Assembly: GCA_032690845.1 (NCBI GenBank)
Contig: CM064426.1
Coordinates: forward strand, 71,970,403 to 72,034,402
Length of the DNA: 64,000 nt
Origin: Eleusine coracana subsp. coracana
Taxonomy: Eukaryota; Streptophyta; Magnoliopsida; Poales; Poaceae
Direction of reading: 5' to 3'
Made by a program: the position numbers and the translations under genes. Below the pieces are notes generated by a model. The model did no database searches and was not told the DNA's origin. It worked only from the letters and a program-made list of their open reading frames with translations. Below, in pieces: positions 11,815-24,339 of this stretch (positions are counted from its first letter, which is position 1; the number at the start of each line of letters is the position of its first letter).

Positions 11815-12213
11815 GTGGCCGTTCTCCTCATCATGCCGCTGGAGGCAGTCAGGAAGGACGAGGCAAAGCTCGCCGTGGTTGTTCTGGCACGTCACGAGGA
11901 AGCAAATGCATACCTCGTGGTCGCTGTCCACGTTGGCAATGCCGAGCACACTCCGGGTGTCAGGGAGGAGAAATCAAACCTTGCTATGGCCGTTCCCCTG
12001 TCGTTCGGTGTGCAAATGTTGGTTGAGGCGGAAATGGAGGAGGAGACACACCTAGTGCTTCATGTGCACAAGGGCTTCGCGCTGCTCATCGAGGAGGAGG
12101 TGGTCGTCATCCTGTGCGTGCTCGTTGAGGCACACGCTACGGCCACGTCACAACGGTCAGTGATGAGGAGCTCCGCGATGAGCCTCCGCGGGCGCTCCGT
12201 GTCGCCTGCCTAG
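11815..12213 (+). CDS. Hypothetical open frame of 132 codons between repeat copies
   Basis: This frame begins right after the end of a family A repeat copy. The predicted product is rich in Val, Ala and Glu (for example VEAEMEEETHLVLHVHKGFA) and I recognise no domain. Two other frames are also open here, which is expected of GC-rich sequence. A shorter related GC-rich block follows the same repeat tail at about 15600. It may be a captured gene fragment carried by the repeat, or no gene at all. Confidence 0.2.
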   Translation: MAVLLIMPLEAVRKDEAKLAVVVLARHEEANAYLVVAVHVGNAEHTPGVREEKSNLAMAVPLSFGVQMLVEAEMEEETHLVLHVHKGFALLIEEEVVVILCVLVEAHATATSQRSVMRSSAMSLRGRSVSPA

Positions 12214-12299
12214 GCCTGGTGCGGGAGCCTAGAAAGCACACGCACGGAGTTGAGCCCAGGGTGCGGCGCCATGACTCCAGCACCGATGATGTTTAGAAC

Positions 12300-12545
12300 G
12301 TGCAAAGTCTTCGTCATGATTAATTGTAGTTGTCACAAAACTAAAATGAAATGATGTTTTTTATATCCGTGTTTGATATTTAAGTTTCAAGAAAGTGTTT
12401 GATATGATGGAGAAATTTTCTATGGTTTTCGCGCTTACACGTCATATATTGTTATTTTTACATCATTAAAATTTTCAAGTGTTGAGCATAAATTTCACTT
12501 GTAGAACAGAATCTATATATATAACCATATGTCTATGAATCAACC
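12300..12545 (+). repeat. Family A repeat, partial copy
   Basis: Shares 'AAGAAAGTGTTTGA', 'TTTTCTATGGT..TCGCGCTTACACGTCATAT', 'CATTAAAATTTTCAAG' and 'TCTATATATATAACCATATG' blocks with 24400-24560 and 29660-29830. This is the 5' part of the repeat, which is missing or diverged in the 11330 copy. Confidence 0.55.
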
Positions 12546-13640
12546 GTCCCTTCTAAACAAATCCTATTAATAGTAGGAAGCAATTACCTATTTGTGGGGT
12601 TGCACCAATTTCTAATAAAATAGCTAATTAATCAATTCGTTTGCTGCAATGCTACTGGTACTTAATCCATGGATCATAACCTATTATATGAACTTTATGG
12701 CAGACCAGTTATAGGTGATTATGAAATTTCTGATAAACCAATTTCATTGCACACTTGCTGGATTTTGTTCAGTTACAATATAATGGGTTGAATTGACAGA
12801 TTTACCGAGTTATCATGCGTTGTATTATTGCTCCCTGGCACACCGAGAATCTCCTGAGTCACCACGTCCATTATCTGCTTTCTCCATCAGTGCTGACTCG
12901 TTTCACCTGTTACTGTGTTAGCTACAGTATGGAATGATCAAAATAGATAATATTTGCATGGATAATGTAAAAGTATACAGGTGTTTCTGGGACGGGAACA
13001 TCGAGCCACCAAAAGTGGAGATATCATTTTTATTTTTTTGACAAGGATTCTGCTCGCCGGACGCAAGTCCTGAGTAACGCAAACTGCAACAGATTAAAAA
13101 AAAAACAATACAAACAAAGCAACATAAACGGAACATCAGATCGGAGTAGGCTGTCAATAAACTCATGCGGAGTGCAGTACTTCATACCATGGTAGATGGA
13201 TTACGGCCACACTCTTGCACACCTAGGGCAACCGTTGAGGAGCGTGATGTTTGCTGCCTCACCGGCTCGTAGGTTGTTGCTCATGCCGACTCCTTCAAGA
13301 GCAGATCACGATCGGCGAAACAGGTAGCTCCTCGTCGCTTTGGGTGTTGCAGCCTATAGGTGTGGCTTAGGGTGATCCTATGATGTGGCGTGAGACATCA
13401 TGCCGAGATGGATGGTTGGATTTTGATTAGAAATCTTATGACTCAGAGATAAAGGGTTGGATGTTTTGGTTTTTTTTTTAAAATTTCTAGCCTATTTTTC
13501 TTTTTTTTTTCTAGGCACCTTGGTAGAAAAACTCATCTGTTTTTATTAATAAATAGATAGATTTTATACGTTCAAAAAAAGAAGATAGATTTTATTGAAG
13601 GCACAAAGGATTCGGAGAAAGCATCATCAACAGCCAGTTG
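12546..13640. other. Intergenic, no gene seen
   Basis: AT-rich DNA with poly-A and poly-T runs (near 13100, 13470 and 13500). No recognisable coding or RNA feature was found. Confidence 0.4.
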
Positions 13641-14020
13641 GAGGAGAATATGATTCATTGATTTGTTCGGGACAACTGTTGGCTTAATTTTGTGCACACA
13701 TTCGAGCGTTCTGTGTGCTCGAACGCGGTGTGATGCCTGTGCATGGGCGTGGTGGAATGACGGGCATCAGCGTCTGGTTATGTTGCTGCGGATGTACACG
13801 ATAATGGGACAACACAGGGAGGCATCATGCATGCGTGTGTGTCGCGTGCTGAGAGCCCGTAGATGCGAACGAGCGAAGCACAGTCTGGATAGGTCGGTGC
13901 TGGCTTGGCTCGCCGTGTGCGTTCCAGGATGGTCTCCAGGCCCGTGCTCGCCGTGCACTGACGACATCAATTTTCTTTTTGTCCATAGCATGGATTTCTA
14001 TGTGCATTGCTAACTCATGT
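13640..14020 (+). repeat. Family C repeat fragment, copy 1
   Basis: Contains a cytosine/guanine-rich block ending 'ATGGATTTCTATGTGC' (about 13990). The same layout recurs at 16440-16840, where 'ATTGATTTCTATGTGC' lies at about 16807. The 28160-28490 region shares the 'TGCTCGCACCCATGCCA' style block. Probably part of the same mosaic repeat population as family B. Confidence 0.4.
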
Positions 14021-14239
14021 GGCGTGCTACACTTTGGATACAGGCTTGAGGTTCTTTCTCAGTAAACAGAGTCTGAAAGCTTCAGAGTTGAGGCGACTGC
14101 ATGAGCTTACCCAACAGTTTGTATTCTAAACAAGGCAAATTGATACATGTCATTGAGAAAACTCTCAGAACAAAAATGTTCTCCAGTGAGGCTACAAAAC
14201 TGCACCAGTCAGCACTGACCTGCAGGATGCACGACGTTG

Positions 14240-15060
14240 CCACCTCAAAGATCAATTCCGAACAGATTATCATCAGTCCGCTCTGACCTGCATGTTGAAG
14301 CACCACCGGTACATTCAGAGTTCACTAATGAAAAGGGTGCTGCGTCTTCATTCCTTGTCCTCCCCGGCCCGCTTCCTTGCGTCGTGCTCGTGCAATTCAG
14401 GCGACCCGCATTGCAAATTTGCGGCAGAAGATAGAGTGCTCCGGGGAGGCGGCAACCAAAGAGGAGGGCGTGCAATTCCGGCGACGGTGACATGCTCGTG
14501 GACGGAGGAACGGCGAGAGGCTACCGACAATCACGTCACGTGGCCATCCGATCCCCCGGCCTTGGCTACTCGATCAATTTGTCTCGGCATTACAAATTTG
14601 GGCCACAGACGAAGTAGCCAGGCGAGATGAGGTCAGCGTCCAGCGCAACCTCCGTCGCGATGGAAATCTCAAGGCCGCCTGGACGAACGGACGCGTGGCC
14701 AGAGGCCAGAGCAAGAAGACGGTGACCTCATCTTTGGTTGCGTCTCTCCACCTTGCGATCACAATTCAAAACGGTGCCGTTTTCCGCTGCAAGGTGTGGC
14801 ACCGCGGACACCCCGACGTTTGCTTACTCTCCTCTCCTCTCCTTCCAACGTCCTCGCCGAACATCGGATGCCTGGGCGTCGTCGCATCGCTGCTCCTCCA
14901 GCGATTCGACGCAACACCATCCACCGATTCGCCATGCACCAGCGCTCACGCTCTCTGTCCACCGTCGTCCATCTTCCACAAGGAGGCTGATGGCCACCAT
15001 GACCGCCTACACCGAAGCATCGTTGATGAGCTGAGCTGGAAAGACTCGCCACCACACACC
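14240..15060. repeat. GC-rich mosaic repeat related to family B in inverted order
   Basis: Holds 'CTTCATTCCTTGTCCTCCCC' (14345; also at 16510), 'GCATTGCAAATTTGCGGC' (14410; also at 28608) and 'GGCATTACAAATTTGGGCC' (14588). Open frames on both strands overlap and shift without a coherent protein. I do not call genes here. Confidence 0.45.
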
Positions 15061-15099
15061 ATCAGCAGATTTTTATGTGCAAGACAACATAAAAAAAAA

Positions 15100-15600
15100 A
15101 ACTTTGCTCGCTGTTCGAGTGGCACGTCTTATGCTACCATGTTTGCATCATTAACTTTCAATACAAATCTATATAATCATATGCCAGGTCTTTATTTTTT
15201 TTCAAAAGTGCGCATTCCTTTTGGCTATCATGATAGGTATACATAGTTCGCAGTTCAATGTCTCATGTTGTTTAGCTGTTCTAAATAGCTTGTAGCCATC
15301 AGGCCTCTCAATGTACAGATTATGGTATTGCGTGATGAAAGTCAAACTAGGATCCCACGGAGATCTCGATTTCAATGTTTTTTTTTTGTCTTCTATTTAA
15401 AGAAATGTATACAAAATTGACTAAATTTAAAATTAAGTTTTAACATTATTAAGATAATATAGTATCATAATAATGCCTTATTCATACAAACATTCTACTC
15501 TAAATCGTGTCTGTTAGGCTTATGCTTTTTCAATATATAGTTAAGATATAAATAATTAAGACCGTATCAACCTTTTAAAAAAGAGAGTAGAAGCATAGCG
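15100..15600 (+). repeat. Family A AT-rich repeat, copy 2
   Basis: Best partner of 11330-11795. It is colinear over about 450 bp with scattered substitutions and ends in the same 'TAATTAAGACCGT' block followed by 'AAAAAGAGAGTAGAAG'. Confidence 0.7.
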
Positions 15601-15944
15601 GGAAGAGGTGGTCAGGGAGGATGAGGTGAAGCTCGTCGTGTCCGTTTCCCTCCACAGGCGCTCCATGATCCATTCTACCTGGGACTGGCATGGGAGCAAA
15701 GCAAGCGCGCGCACGGAGCCGAGCCCAAGGTGCGGCACCGCGACTCTGGCCCCGACCATGTCTATAACATGCAAAAGATTGTGCCCAGACACGTGGTGAA
15801 CGGGACCTCCGAGGGAAGGATGTAGAAGCGTAGCGGGTTGCTGACCTTGGGTACAAAGACGTCCCTTACCTCGACGAGGGGAGGAGGAGGCGTAGGTGTG
15901 CAGCGGCGTGACTTCGGCCGCATGAACACAGATATTATACAAAC

Positions 15945-16090
15945 CTTTTAGATTGTGTCTGTTAGGTTTACACTTTTTAAATATATAGTTAATAAACAAA
16001 TAATTAAGACCATTTCAACCTTTTAAAATAGAGAAATAAACAAATAATTAAAACCGTTCAACCTTTTTTAAAAAGAGCAGAAGCCTTCAA
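15945..16090 (+). repeat. Family A repeat tail, internally duplicated
   Basis: Third copy of the repeat tail ('TGTCTGTTAGG', 'AATATATAGTTAATAAACAAATAATTAAGACC'). The block 'AAACAAATAATTAA' plus 'CGTTCAACC' then occurs a second time within 60 bp, so this end carries a short tandem duplication. Confidence 0.55.
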
Positions 16091-16430
16091 TGGTCTAAGT
16101 TGAAATTAGAAATAGATTTGTGTTAAATAATAGGCTGACTTTAAATCGTGTCTGATATTAAATAATAACCTTTGGTTGATGTTCTTAGACACTATCATGG
16201 ACTTTTTGGTTGTGGACCCAGCATGAGCGAAGGGAATGAGGAAGGACGTGAGATGTGCGACAGATAGGGAACGGACACCTCTGTGGTCGGTGCTGTAATA
16301 GAGGGTGAGTGTAGAACGCTAATCATATTACTAATTTGATTTTAGTTATGAAACAACCAAGTTTTGAGAAAAATACTACTATGCATTATTCTGGATTGTA
16401 AAATTCCTCTAAACGAATTTCATACTACCT
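16090..16430. other. Intergenic, no gene seen
   Basis: AT-rich spacer after a family A tail. No structure was found beyond short shared words with neighbouring repeats. Confidence 0.35.
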
Positions 16431-16812
16431 TTGATCAGGCTGGAACAGCGTGCACCACCAGATTCAGAGTTGAGTAGGGTGCGGTAGCACGGGAGAGCCG
16501 CGGTGTCGCTTCATTCCTTGTCCTCCCCTGCTTCCTGACGTCGCCCTTGCCGACTACGTGTGTCTGTCCAACCAATGGCAGCAGCCCCATGCTCTGCCAT
16601 TACAGAGTATTGCTTGTCATGATCTGCGTGCTGTGCTCGCACCTGTGCCAAAAACCCTCACGACGCCTAGGCGCACACGGGTCCTTTTCTGTCCTCACGT
16701 CGGTCCGATGGGCACGCTGCACACGACGACCGCAATGCCAGGATGCGCTCGCCTCCACGGGTCACCAAGTCTTTATTATTGGCAGTAAAATGCTCTGTCG
16801 TTCCATTGATTT

Positions 16813-18039
16813 CTATGTGCCGTGGACGTGCATAATTTTTTTTTTACAAACTTCATGTTTGTATTCATTCAGAGAAAGATTAGAGATATTGGAACGAGCA
16901 TGTCCCAAAAACAGAGCGCCCTTAAGAGAATGCGGATTATAAGCAACTATCAATGGGTTAATCCCTGAAGTGTTGTCAGGAGGGCCTCGCTTAGAACAAA
17001 CATGAGGTTGGTGTTTTCTACCTGTATGATAGGATATTGCCAATGAATGATATGGTTGACATTCAACTGGACGCATATGGGAGGAACAAGGAGCACCTTT
17101 GGTTGACAACTCTTCAGAAACTAGATATACTAGATCCGCGTCACATCGAACAAGGCACCCGTAGCGGTCATCGTTCCTTAGAACGTGAGTACGGAATGTC
17201 ATCGAGGACGTAGAGGACCCAGCTACCATCAGTAGTCGCAGTTGAAGGTCTCGATACCCTGCAAGAAAGGACTGAAACAGGAGAGCACTATCGCTTCCAC
17301 GCAGCACATCCTGATGCCATATAGTACCTTGCCGGGGATTGAACTGCTGGAGGAGGATGAAGACATTGCTACCAAATATCATTGGCCTACATGTTGTTGT
17401 TGAAGTGTCAGCACTATCAGTGTGTAGAAGATTGTCTTCGTCTTCACTCGAGAAAGGGGCCGAGGCACGGTAGGCACGAAGTTGGTGGAGCAGGCGCGGG
17501 GGCGAAGCCGGCTTGGTGGGGGGAGAACTGCAGGGGCAGGCACGACCATCCAGGAGGCTGGTCGGACCAGCGGGGGTGGTTGCCGCCTGCATCGGGTTGG
17601 GGCGGGATCAGAACTGACGGTGGGGAGGACAGGGCATGATAGAAAAAACGGAATCGGGGGCTCCTTGACCGGATCCCGCACCGGGGGGCGCGGAATTGGT
17701 AGCGGAAGACCCGTAATCGCCTAGACCATCAGCGGCGGATCCGAGAGGTTGGAGGTGCCGGCTGTGGAAGGGAGTCGACACGGTAGAGTCGGTAGATCTG
17801 GGGGCTGTGTCACCGGATCCCGCTAGGAGATGCGTAGATCTAAAGGCAGAGGGCCAAGGTTGAACTGAATCACCGGTGGCGGGTGCTTGAGGTGGTGGGT
17901 GAGAGAAGGGTCCTACTACTACTTTATTAGAGTTTTCCTCCGACTCCAGGACGACGCCAAGGAAGCCGCTAACTATGAGCAAAAGCTCAAAGCCAATGGC
18001 CATGGCGGCCGGGAGAGGGGAAGAAACACGGCGGCACAT
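16813..18039 (-). pseudogene. Unidentified gene fragment(s) in repeat DNA
   Basis: Two minus-strand frames lie close together: 18039-17608 and 17592-16813. The first has an N-terminal hydrophobic segment (AIGFELLLIVSGFLGVVLES) that looks like a signal anchor, followed by a Pro/Ser-rich stretch. The second (259 codons) is Pro/Ser-rich at its start and has no domain I know. Upstream sequence (18200-18440) carries family-B-like words (CATTTCCGCCCG, TTTGCAAAATGCTGC). A captured gene piece inside a mobile element is the likeliest reading. I assign no function. Confidence 0.25.
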
Positions 18040-18534
18040 GGCCCACGGAGAAGTTGCGAGAACAAAAAGCGAAAAAACTACACTACCTGAGCGACGGGCG
18101 GTGGGCTATCCTCTGTTAGCAAGGACGCCGGAGGGAGAGGAGGGGAGCCCAAAGGCGATGACGGAAGAGGAACCCTAGAAGAGAGCGAGTCGGGTCTGTT
18201 TTCTCGTGGACGTGCACATTCGTTGGGACCGGACAAGGGCTCCAACGGGACAAGGACGTTTGCAAAATGCTGCAAATGTTGTGTCAGGAGAAGTGGACAA
18301 GGAGACACGAGAGGCACAAACGTTTGTGCACGGAAGGACGGTGAGACTGCCGGCACCGCGTGGCCATCCCTTCACCCGCCCTCGGGACTCGGCCACTTCA
18401 GCCGTCCCGCGTTGCACATTTCCGCCCGAAGACAAAGCTCTCCGAACTCTTTTTTTTTCGAAAAATTGAGCAGGAGCATTGCTCTTTCATTTAAGATAGA
18501 AGAGAGTTATAAAGTTTATTACATTGGCATTCGA

Positions 18535-21500
18535 TTACATAGAACTATTAGGAACACCGACTCCCTCCTCAGCCTCCACAGGCTGCTGGCCTCCATGATG
18601 TGTATATGCCATTTCTCTTTGCTTTATCTCTTCCTTAATTAAGTGCAGAACTTGTAGAGGTTGTGCCGCTTGGTTTTGAAAAATCCTTCTGTTTCGCTCC
18701 TTCCAAATATTCCATGCTGTATATATGGCAATACCCATATTCTTCTTTTTTTCCTTTGGTTCTCCTTTGGCTATCAGGTTGTTCCACCATTCTTTCATGT
18801 TTTGGCTTTGCGATGACCCCGCTGACACGTCTCGTTGCTTCCATTGATTAACATGATGCCACACTTGCTTAGCATAGCTGCAGTGTAGGAGTAGGTGATC
18901 GATTGTCTCCTGTTCTTGATCACACAGGCAGCAGGTTGGACTGTATTGCCAATTTCTCTTCAGTAATTTATCAGTTGTGAGCACCTTCTGTTGTATGGCG
19001 AGCCATGCAAAGAATTTGTTTTTTGCTTCCACAGGAGCTTTCCAAATATCAATTGCTTTGAAATCACAGTAACTGCCAATGCACTGAACCTGATATGCTG
19101 ATTTGGCCGAGTAAATTCCATATTTTGTTGGGCGCTTTACCTTTTTCCAGTTCACTAGACAGTGACCCCCATTGGCAACTTCTGAACCTTTCCATAGGAA
19201 ATTCCTTCTTAGCTTATCTATCCTTTTGATTGTCCATTTCTTCATTGCAAAGACAGTCATATGGTACGTTGGGATGGAAGACAACACCACATTGACAAGA
19301 TTCAACCTTCCCATTTTGTTTAGTAGTTTCCCCTTCCAGGCTAGCAATTTTTTTGCAATTTTCTATATCAACGGCTCAACATCTCCTCTTGTCAGCGTTC
19401 TTGTTGACAATGGTAGCCCAAGATATTGGCATGGGAATTCTTGTATGGCACATGGAAAAGGCCCCATGATCTCTGGTATGTTGATTCCTTCACATCTGAT
19501 TGGATAAACTGCACATTTTTGTCAAGTTTGTGATGAGGCCAGATGCTTCACCGAAAACAGTGAGGATGTCTTTGACTGTCTGCACTTCTTGTTATGTAGG
19601 GTTCAAGAAAACCGCTGCATCGTCTACATACATGCTAACTCTGAACCTTGCCGTGCCATTTTGAATAGGGTTCAACTCTCTTTGTTGTGTAGCTAGCTGG
19701 AACAGTCTTTGTAATGGGTCAAAAGCAATGATGAACAACATGGGAGAGAGAGGGTGTCCCTGTCTCAAGCCTCTTCTATGTCTGAAACTTTTCCCTCTTG
19801 TACCATTTAGTAGAACTGCAGAATTTGCTGATGCTAATAAGGCAATGACCCAATTTCTCCATTTAACTCCAAATCCAAGTTGCTCCAATACCTCCAGGAG
19901 GTAATCCCATTTAACCGTATCAAACGCTTTTGCTATATCCAGTTTAAGGAAAAGAGTCGGCTTCTTGGCCCTGTGCTGATCCTTTATCAAGTTCTGGGTG
20001 AACAGAAAGTTATCATGTATACTTTTTTTTTATGAAAGCTCTTTGCCCCCTGGATATCAGTGTGTCCAGTGAGGTAGCCAACCTATTTGCCATGAGTTTG
20101 GAAATCAACTTGGATATACTGTGGGATAGGCTAATTGGCCTATAATCACCAATTCTCTGTGCCTCAGCATGTTTAGGGATGAGCACAACGTGACCTGAGT
20201 TGAGGAGGTTTAGCTGATGCGTGTGTCTGTTGTAGAAGAGATTTATGGCCGCAAGGATATCTGCTTTGATTATGTTCCAACAGGTCTTGAAGAAGATGCC
20301 GATATAGCCGTCAGGTCCAGGGGCCTTCTCGGCCGGCATTTCCTTGATGACGTTCAGTATCTCCTCTTCTGAGAAAGGCTCTTCTAGATGCTGCAAATTG
20401 TGCCTTGTGAGGCCCAACTGTTCCCAGTCCAGGGTGCTCTCCCTTGGTTCTATATTTCCGAAAGTGGTGTTAAAATGATTGTATATTTCCTGGGCTTTCT
20501 GTTGGTGCGTGAGGGCCTGGCCTGTCGGTGTAATCAACCTCTGAATAATATTTCTCCTTTTTCTCCCATTGACACTGAGAAAGAACAGCTTAGACTTTGC
20601 ATCATTAGCTCTAATCCATGTCAATCTCGATTGTTGTCGTGCCCTTAGTTTTTCCACAGCAGCAAACCCAAGCATTTTTTGTTTTAGCTATGTTCTGAGA
20701 ATGATCTCCCCTTCGCTAAGTTGTCTAAATTCTTGTACCACGTCAAGGATCCCAATGAGCTGTCTGGCAGCTGCCATTAGCAATTTATTTCTCCCCAATT
20801 TTGCTCGAGCCCATGCTCTGAGACTCTTTGCTGTTCTTTGCATCTTGATGTGCAGATTAAGGAAAGCATTGTGTACAGTTGTTGGCTGACTCCATGCCTC
20901 GGTGACAACCTCTAAATAGCCTGGCACCTTGGGCCAGAAACTCTCAAAGCGAAAACCTCTGTAAAGAGTTCTCCGCGTATCCCCAACAAGGATCAAAGGG
21001 CAATGATCAGAGGTTGACAAAGAATCAGCGTGCAACTCGCATGTGGGGAACATACTCTCCCATTCTGCTGAACAGAAAGTCCAATCAATTCTTGTGTGTG
21101 TTCTGTTATTTGACCACGTAAATCTCCTTCCTGTCAGCTTGATCTCTCTCATTTCTAGGTCATCAACTGCTGCTCTAAACACGTTCATGATTCTGTGGTT
21201 GAGATTATTTGAGCTTTTATCTCGGGCTTGCAGGATCATATTAAAATCACCAAGGATTAACCATGGCTCTGTCTGATTTCTTCCAAAAAAATGAGTTTTG
21301 CTGCATCTCCTTGTGGCCCATAGACACCCGTTATCCACCAGTTTATTGGCGCCAAAGTTGATTCGATCTTTGTTGTAACAGAATGTTGACCCACTTGTGA
21401 TTGTTTGATGGTGTAGTAGCCCTGATGGACTGCAAGCATGATGCCTCCACTCGCTCCCTGTGACGGCAACACAACAAATTCTGAGCGAAGTTTGGACCCA

Positions 21501-21652
21501 GCGCCTCTGTCATGATTCTCTCTGTCATGTTCTCTATTTTTGTTTCCTGCACACAAATGATAGTGCACCCTATTTGCTGCACCTGGTCCTTCACAATCTT
21601 CCTTCTGGCTATGTTGTTCAACCCCCTCACGTTCTAGTTCAGTATTATGCAT
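18535..21652 (-). pseudogene. LINE ORF2 (endonuclease, reverse transcriptase, zf-RVT), broken
   Basis: Domains in order on the minus strand. First is an AP-like endonuclease start (NVRGLNNIARRKIV, CVQETKIE at about 21640-21540), then GVYGPQGD near 21310 and LILGDFN near 21265. The endonuclease C-terminal part follows with TSDHCPL (about 21010). Reverse transcriptase comes next: EMPAEKAPGPDGYIG (about 20320), YRPISL, LKLDIAKAFDTVKWDYL (about 19930), RGLRQGHPLSPMLF, and the catalytic YVDD at about 19619-19630. Last is the zinc-binding RT-associated region at the C-terminus (KNKFFAWLA, CCLCDQEQETIDHLLLHC). Lesions are a stop in the N-terminal NVRG motif (21636-21638), frameshifts near 21450 and 21270, an in-frame TAG at 20688-20690, a frameshift at an A/T run near 20030, and stops around 19592. 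No RNase H domain was recognised. Confidence 0.85.
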
Positions 21653-21902
21653 CTCTGATCAGCCATTTAAATAACTGAAATTGACACCGGAATGAAAGGA
21701 AGCAAGGCATTGCAGTGCCTGGAGGCCACAAATCTCCCCGCACCTCTCCATTACATATCCCCACAAAGCCACATGCGGCTGAAAATGAAATAAATAAAAG
21801 CGCAATATACATGATGCGCATTCGGGCATACCGACTGAGCAACATTTATGTCCCATTGGCTCCATTAATGATTTGTTGGAGCACCTCGCCTCGCTGATGC
21901 AC

Positions 21903-24190
21903 TTAGGCGTCATCTTCATCAATCAGCATGCCCGCCTCCTTGGCCAAGGCCCGTGTTGGGTCTGCAGTCCCCTCAGCAGTGCCAAACGTGTCTCGCAGCT
22001 CCTTGATCTGTTCGGCATTTAGTGGTATGGCCATGCGTTCTGCAAAGAATCTGTGATCTTCTGTGGTAGGCTCTTTACCATCTACAAGAGCTCCTGTTTT
22101 TTTCATGATCAATTCTACGGCTTGTTGCTCAACTGTTTTGCCTTTGCCTGGCTTATTGGCAAGCCGGTTACTACGTCGTGGGGTTTCTTTTGCTGTCTAC
22201 TTCAGGCTTCTAACATTTCGTTTTTTTGCAGCTCCACTCTCCTTTGGCTTTTTCAGGATGGGTGCAGGCAGCTTTTTCCTGATGGCCATGACAAAGGGAC
22301 GACCACTTTCTTGCTGGGTGACACTCTGGAAGGAATTTCCTTTTGATTGTGTCCGACGGCTGTTCTGACCATCATTCTGCTTCTGATCACCTTGGCGGGA
22401 GTCCTGCATTTGATTGCCTTGCAGTATGGCTAGCAGCTTCTCAAACTGGGTCAGCAGGCCCATATTGGTCTGTGACTATGCATGGCCCAGCTCAACATCA
22501 TTTCTCTATGCCGCTTCCATCTCCCCCTCGATTTGGGCCAGCTGTTGATCAAGAGCCAGCCACTTTGATCTGCTATTGGTCCGAAGTTCCGTCCTTGCTG
22601 GAAATCCTGCTGGGCTTGCACTTCACTCTGATTCAGGGATTGAAAACTGCCGCTCTCCCTCTTCTCCGCCTCCAGTACCATGGGGTCCCACCTCCATGAA
22701 TTCTCCTCCAACGGCACACTGGCTCTCTGGCTCGCCATGAATGCATCCTCAGAGTTGGTGGACAATGAATGTAGTTGCAGCACCTGTGGACCCCCGCTGT
22801 TGACCTGCTTCTCCGTGGCCTGACTGCTCATCGCCGGCGGGCAGGAACTAGCACGTCGGCGATCGGAACTACCACCACCTTGGCCCGTTCCACTGTACCG
22901 GCTTTGGTTTGATTCCACACCTTTGCTCCAGCTTACACCTCTCCCAAAAGCTTTGCTTGTCTCTCCTCTGCCCCACTTCTCCGGCCTTCCTCCGCCCGTC
23001 GGTGATCTGTCCCGCCTCCAATCACCCGTCGGCCTGCCTTGCACCGACGGCCTAGGCTGCTCAGTAGGACATTTTTTGTCATCTACTCCCAGGAACCACT
23101 TGTAGTGGAATTTTTGCGGCCACTCCTGACTTGTTCCTTCAGAAGGCAAGCCGCTCCAAGCACTGTCCCCGCTACCTTGTTCGGGACTGTCCGACAATGG
23201 CGAATAGTTCCACACCTCCTCTAGGTGCAGCAGAACCCCATATTTGAGCACCTGAAATGGCCCGACTCTGACCATCTCAGAATCCTCCTCACTACTTCCC
23301 CCATTCCATCTGTCTGACTGTAACGCCGGCTGCAAAGGTTCTTCAATCTTCAAGGTACTGGTTTTGGCGATAACAGCAGGGCAATTTGTCCAAAAATGGA
23401 CGCGAAAGCATGCTGAGTCTTCATCATCTTTGCAGTACCAATCTTGCCACTGGTGGGGGGCTCCTGGCAAGAGATCCTCCATCGCCGGTGGCTTAGGTTT
23501 CTGTGGAGGCTTCTGGGTGTTGCGTTCTTTGGGTCTTGGATCTAGGGTCTGCTTGGCTCGTGGTGGTTCAGTCTCTCTCTTCTCTGATGGAGCCCCCTTG
23601 ATGGAGTTGCACATTTTTGCTTTGTGCCCCGATCTGAAGCAGAGAATGCACTTCAGTGGGTCGCGGCAGTGTGCGACTCTGTGGTCAGAAGCAAGGCACC
23701 TAAAGCACTTGCCAGCTGCCTTTCTCTTGAACCAATCAGCAGCCTAAGCGTTGTTCTCTTCCACAACACGTTGCCTTGTGTACGCCTTGATGTCGGCCCC
23801 TCTTCTCCTGCCATCGGCTTGAAAGTCTGTCGAGTTGGTAGAAGGTTTGGTTGCTCGCCACCAGTACCTCGCCTTTACTTCCTTCCATTCTCCGCTGTTG
23901 TTGCCTTCCCTGACTTCTCCATGGCACCTCCTTGGTTGGTACTCCTGCTCTCTGTTGCTTGGCTTCCTTGAATGCCCCACAACCGCGTCCCTGAAGGAGA
24001 GAGGTTTTGTGGGCTTCACTAGGACGGATTGAATGCGCGGCCTCTCCTTCGTCTGCTCCGCTTCCTTCTGCTGCTCCTGGCTTCCGTCGTCCTCCTTGGT
24101 GGCAGATCTGGTGGTCCTAAGATCCGCCTGGGCTTCTGTTTCTCCTTCAGTGGAAGAGCCAGGGCTTGGATCAAATGCGAGATCTAGCAC
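21903..24190 (-). pseudogene. LINE ORF1 (gag-like, zinc knuckle), broken
   Basis: Nucleic-acid-binding ORF1 of the LINE. From the start ATG at 24190 the frame has an acidic N-terminus, LSFRDAVVG, and WKEVKARYWWR near 23880. A double CCHC-type knuckle follows (CFRCLASDHRVAHC, then CILCFRSGHKAKMC) at about 23705-23620. The long linker is rich in Pro, Ser and Gln. The C-terminal basic signature TPRRSNRLANKPGKGK (about 22180-22130) is typical of plant LINE and retro-ORF1 proteins. Lesions are a TAG at 23744-23746, a frameshift near 22460 and a TAG at 22197-22199. Between lesions the frame is consistent and ends at 21903, about 250 bp before ORF2. Confidence 0.75.
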
Positions 24191-24339
24191 CTCCAGCTCC
24201 GATGGGCTTCGCTTCTCCGGTGATGGTGTGTAGACTTCGTTTTGGTGGTGGCGCTGGTGGCCGGAGTGGCTTCCCGACGTTGAGGTGACCGTTAGTAGCC
24301 AAAGCTAAAAAAATTTGGTAAGTCAAGAGAAACTTCAAA

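Larger units (their letters stand above)
18448..24300 (-). mobile_element. L1-type LINE (non-LTR retrotransposon), decayed but almost full length
   Basis: On the minus strand there is an ORF1 with a zinc knuckle (24190-21903), an ORF2 with endonuclease, reverse transcriptase and a C-terminal zinc-binding region (21652-18535), then about 80 bp of 3' UTR and an A-run (T9 at about 18449-18457 on the plus strand). The 5' end lies near 24300 in GC-rich leader sequence. I found no convincing target-site duplication. Both ORFs carry stops and frameshifts, so the copy is not autonomous now. It sits between repeat fragments of the family B and A types. Confidence 0.85.

Noticed and set aside
14695..15246. 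183-codon frame
   Set aside because: Crosses from GC-rich mosaic repeat into a family A repeat copy, so it is a chance fusion of repeat segments.
22451..22699. Plus-strand frames inside the LINE
   Set aside because: Antisense shadows of LINE ORF1.
18429..24300. AAAGCT as LINE target-site duplication
   Set aside because: The left copy is not adjacent to the A-tail and the match is only 6-7 bases, which is too short to accept.
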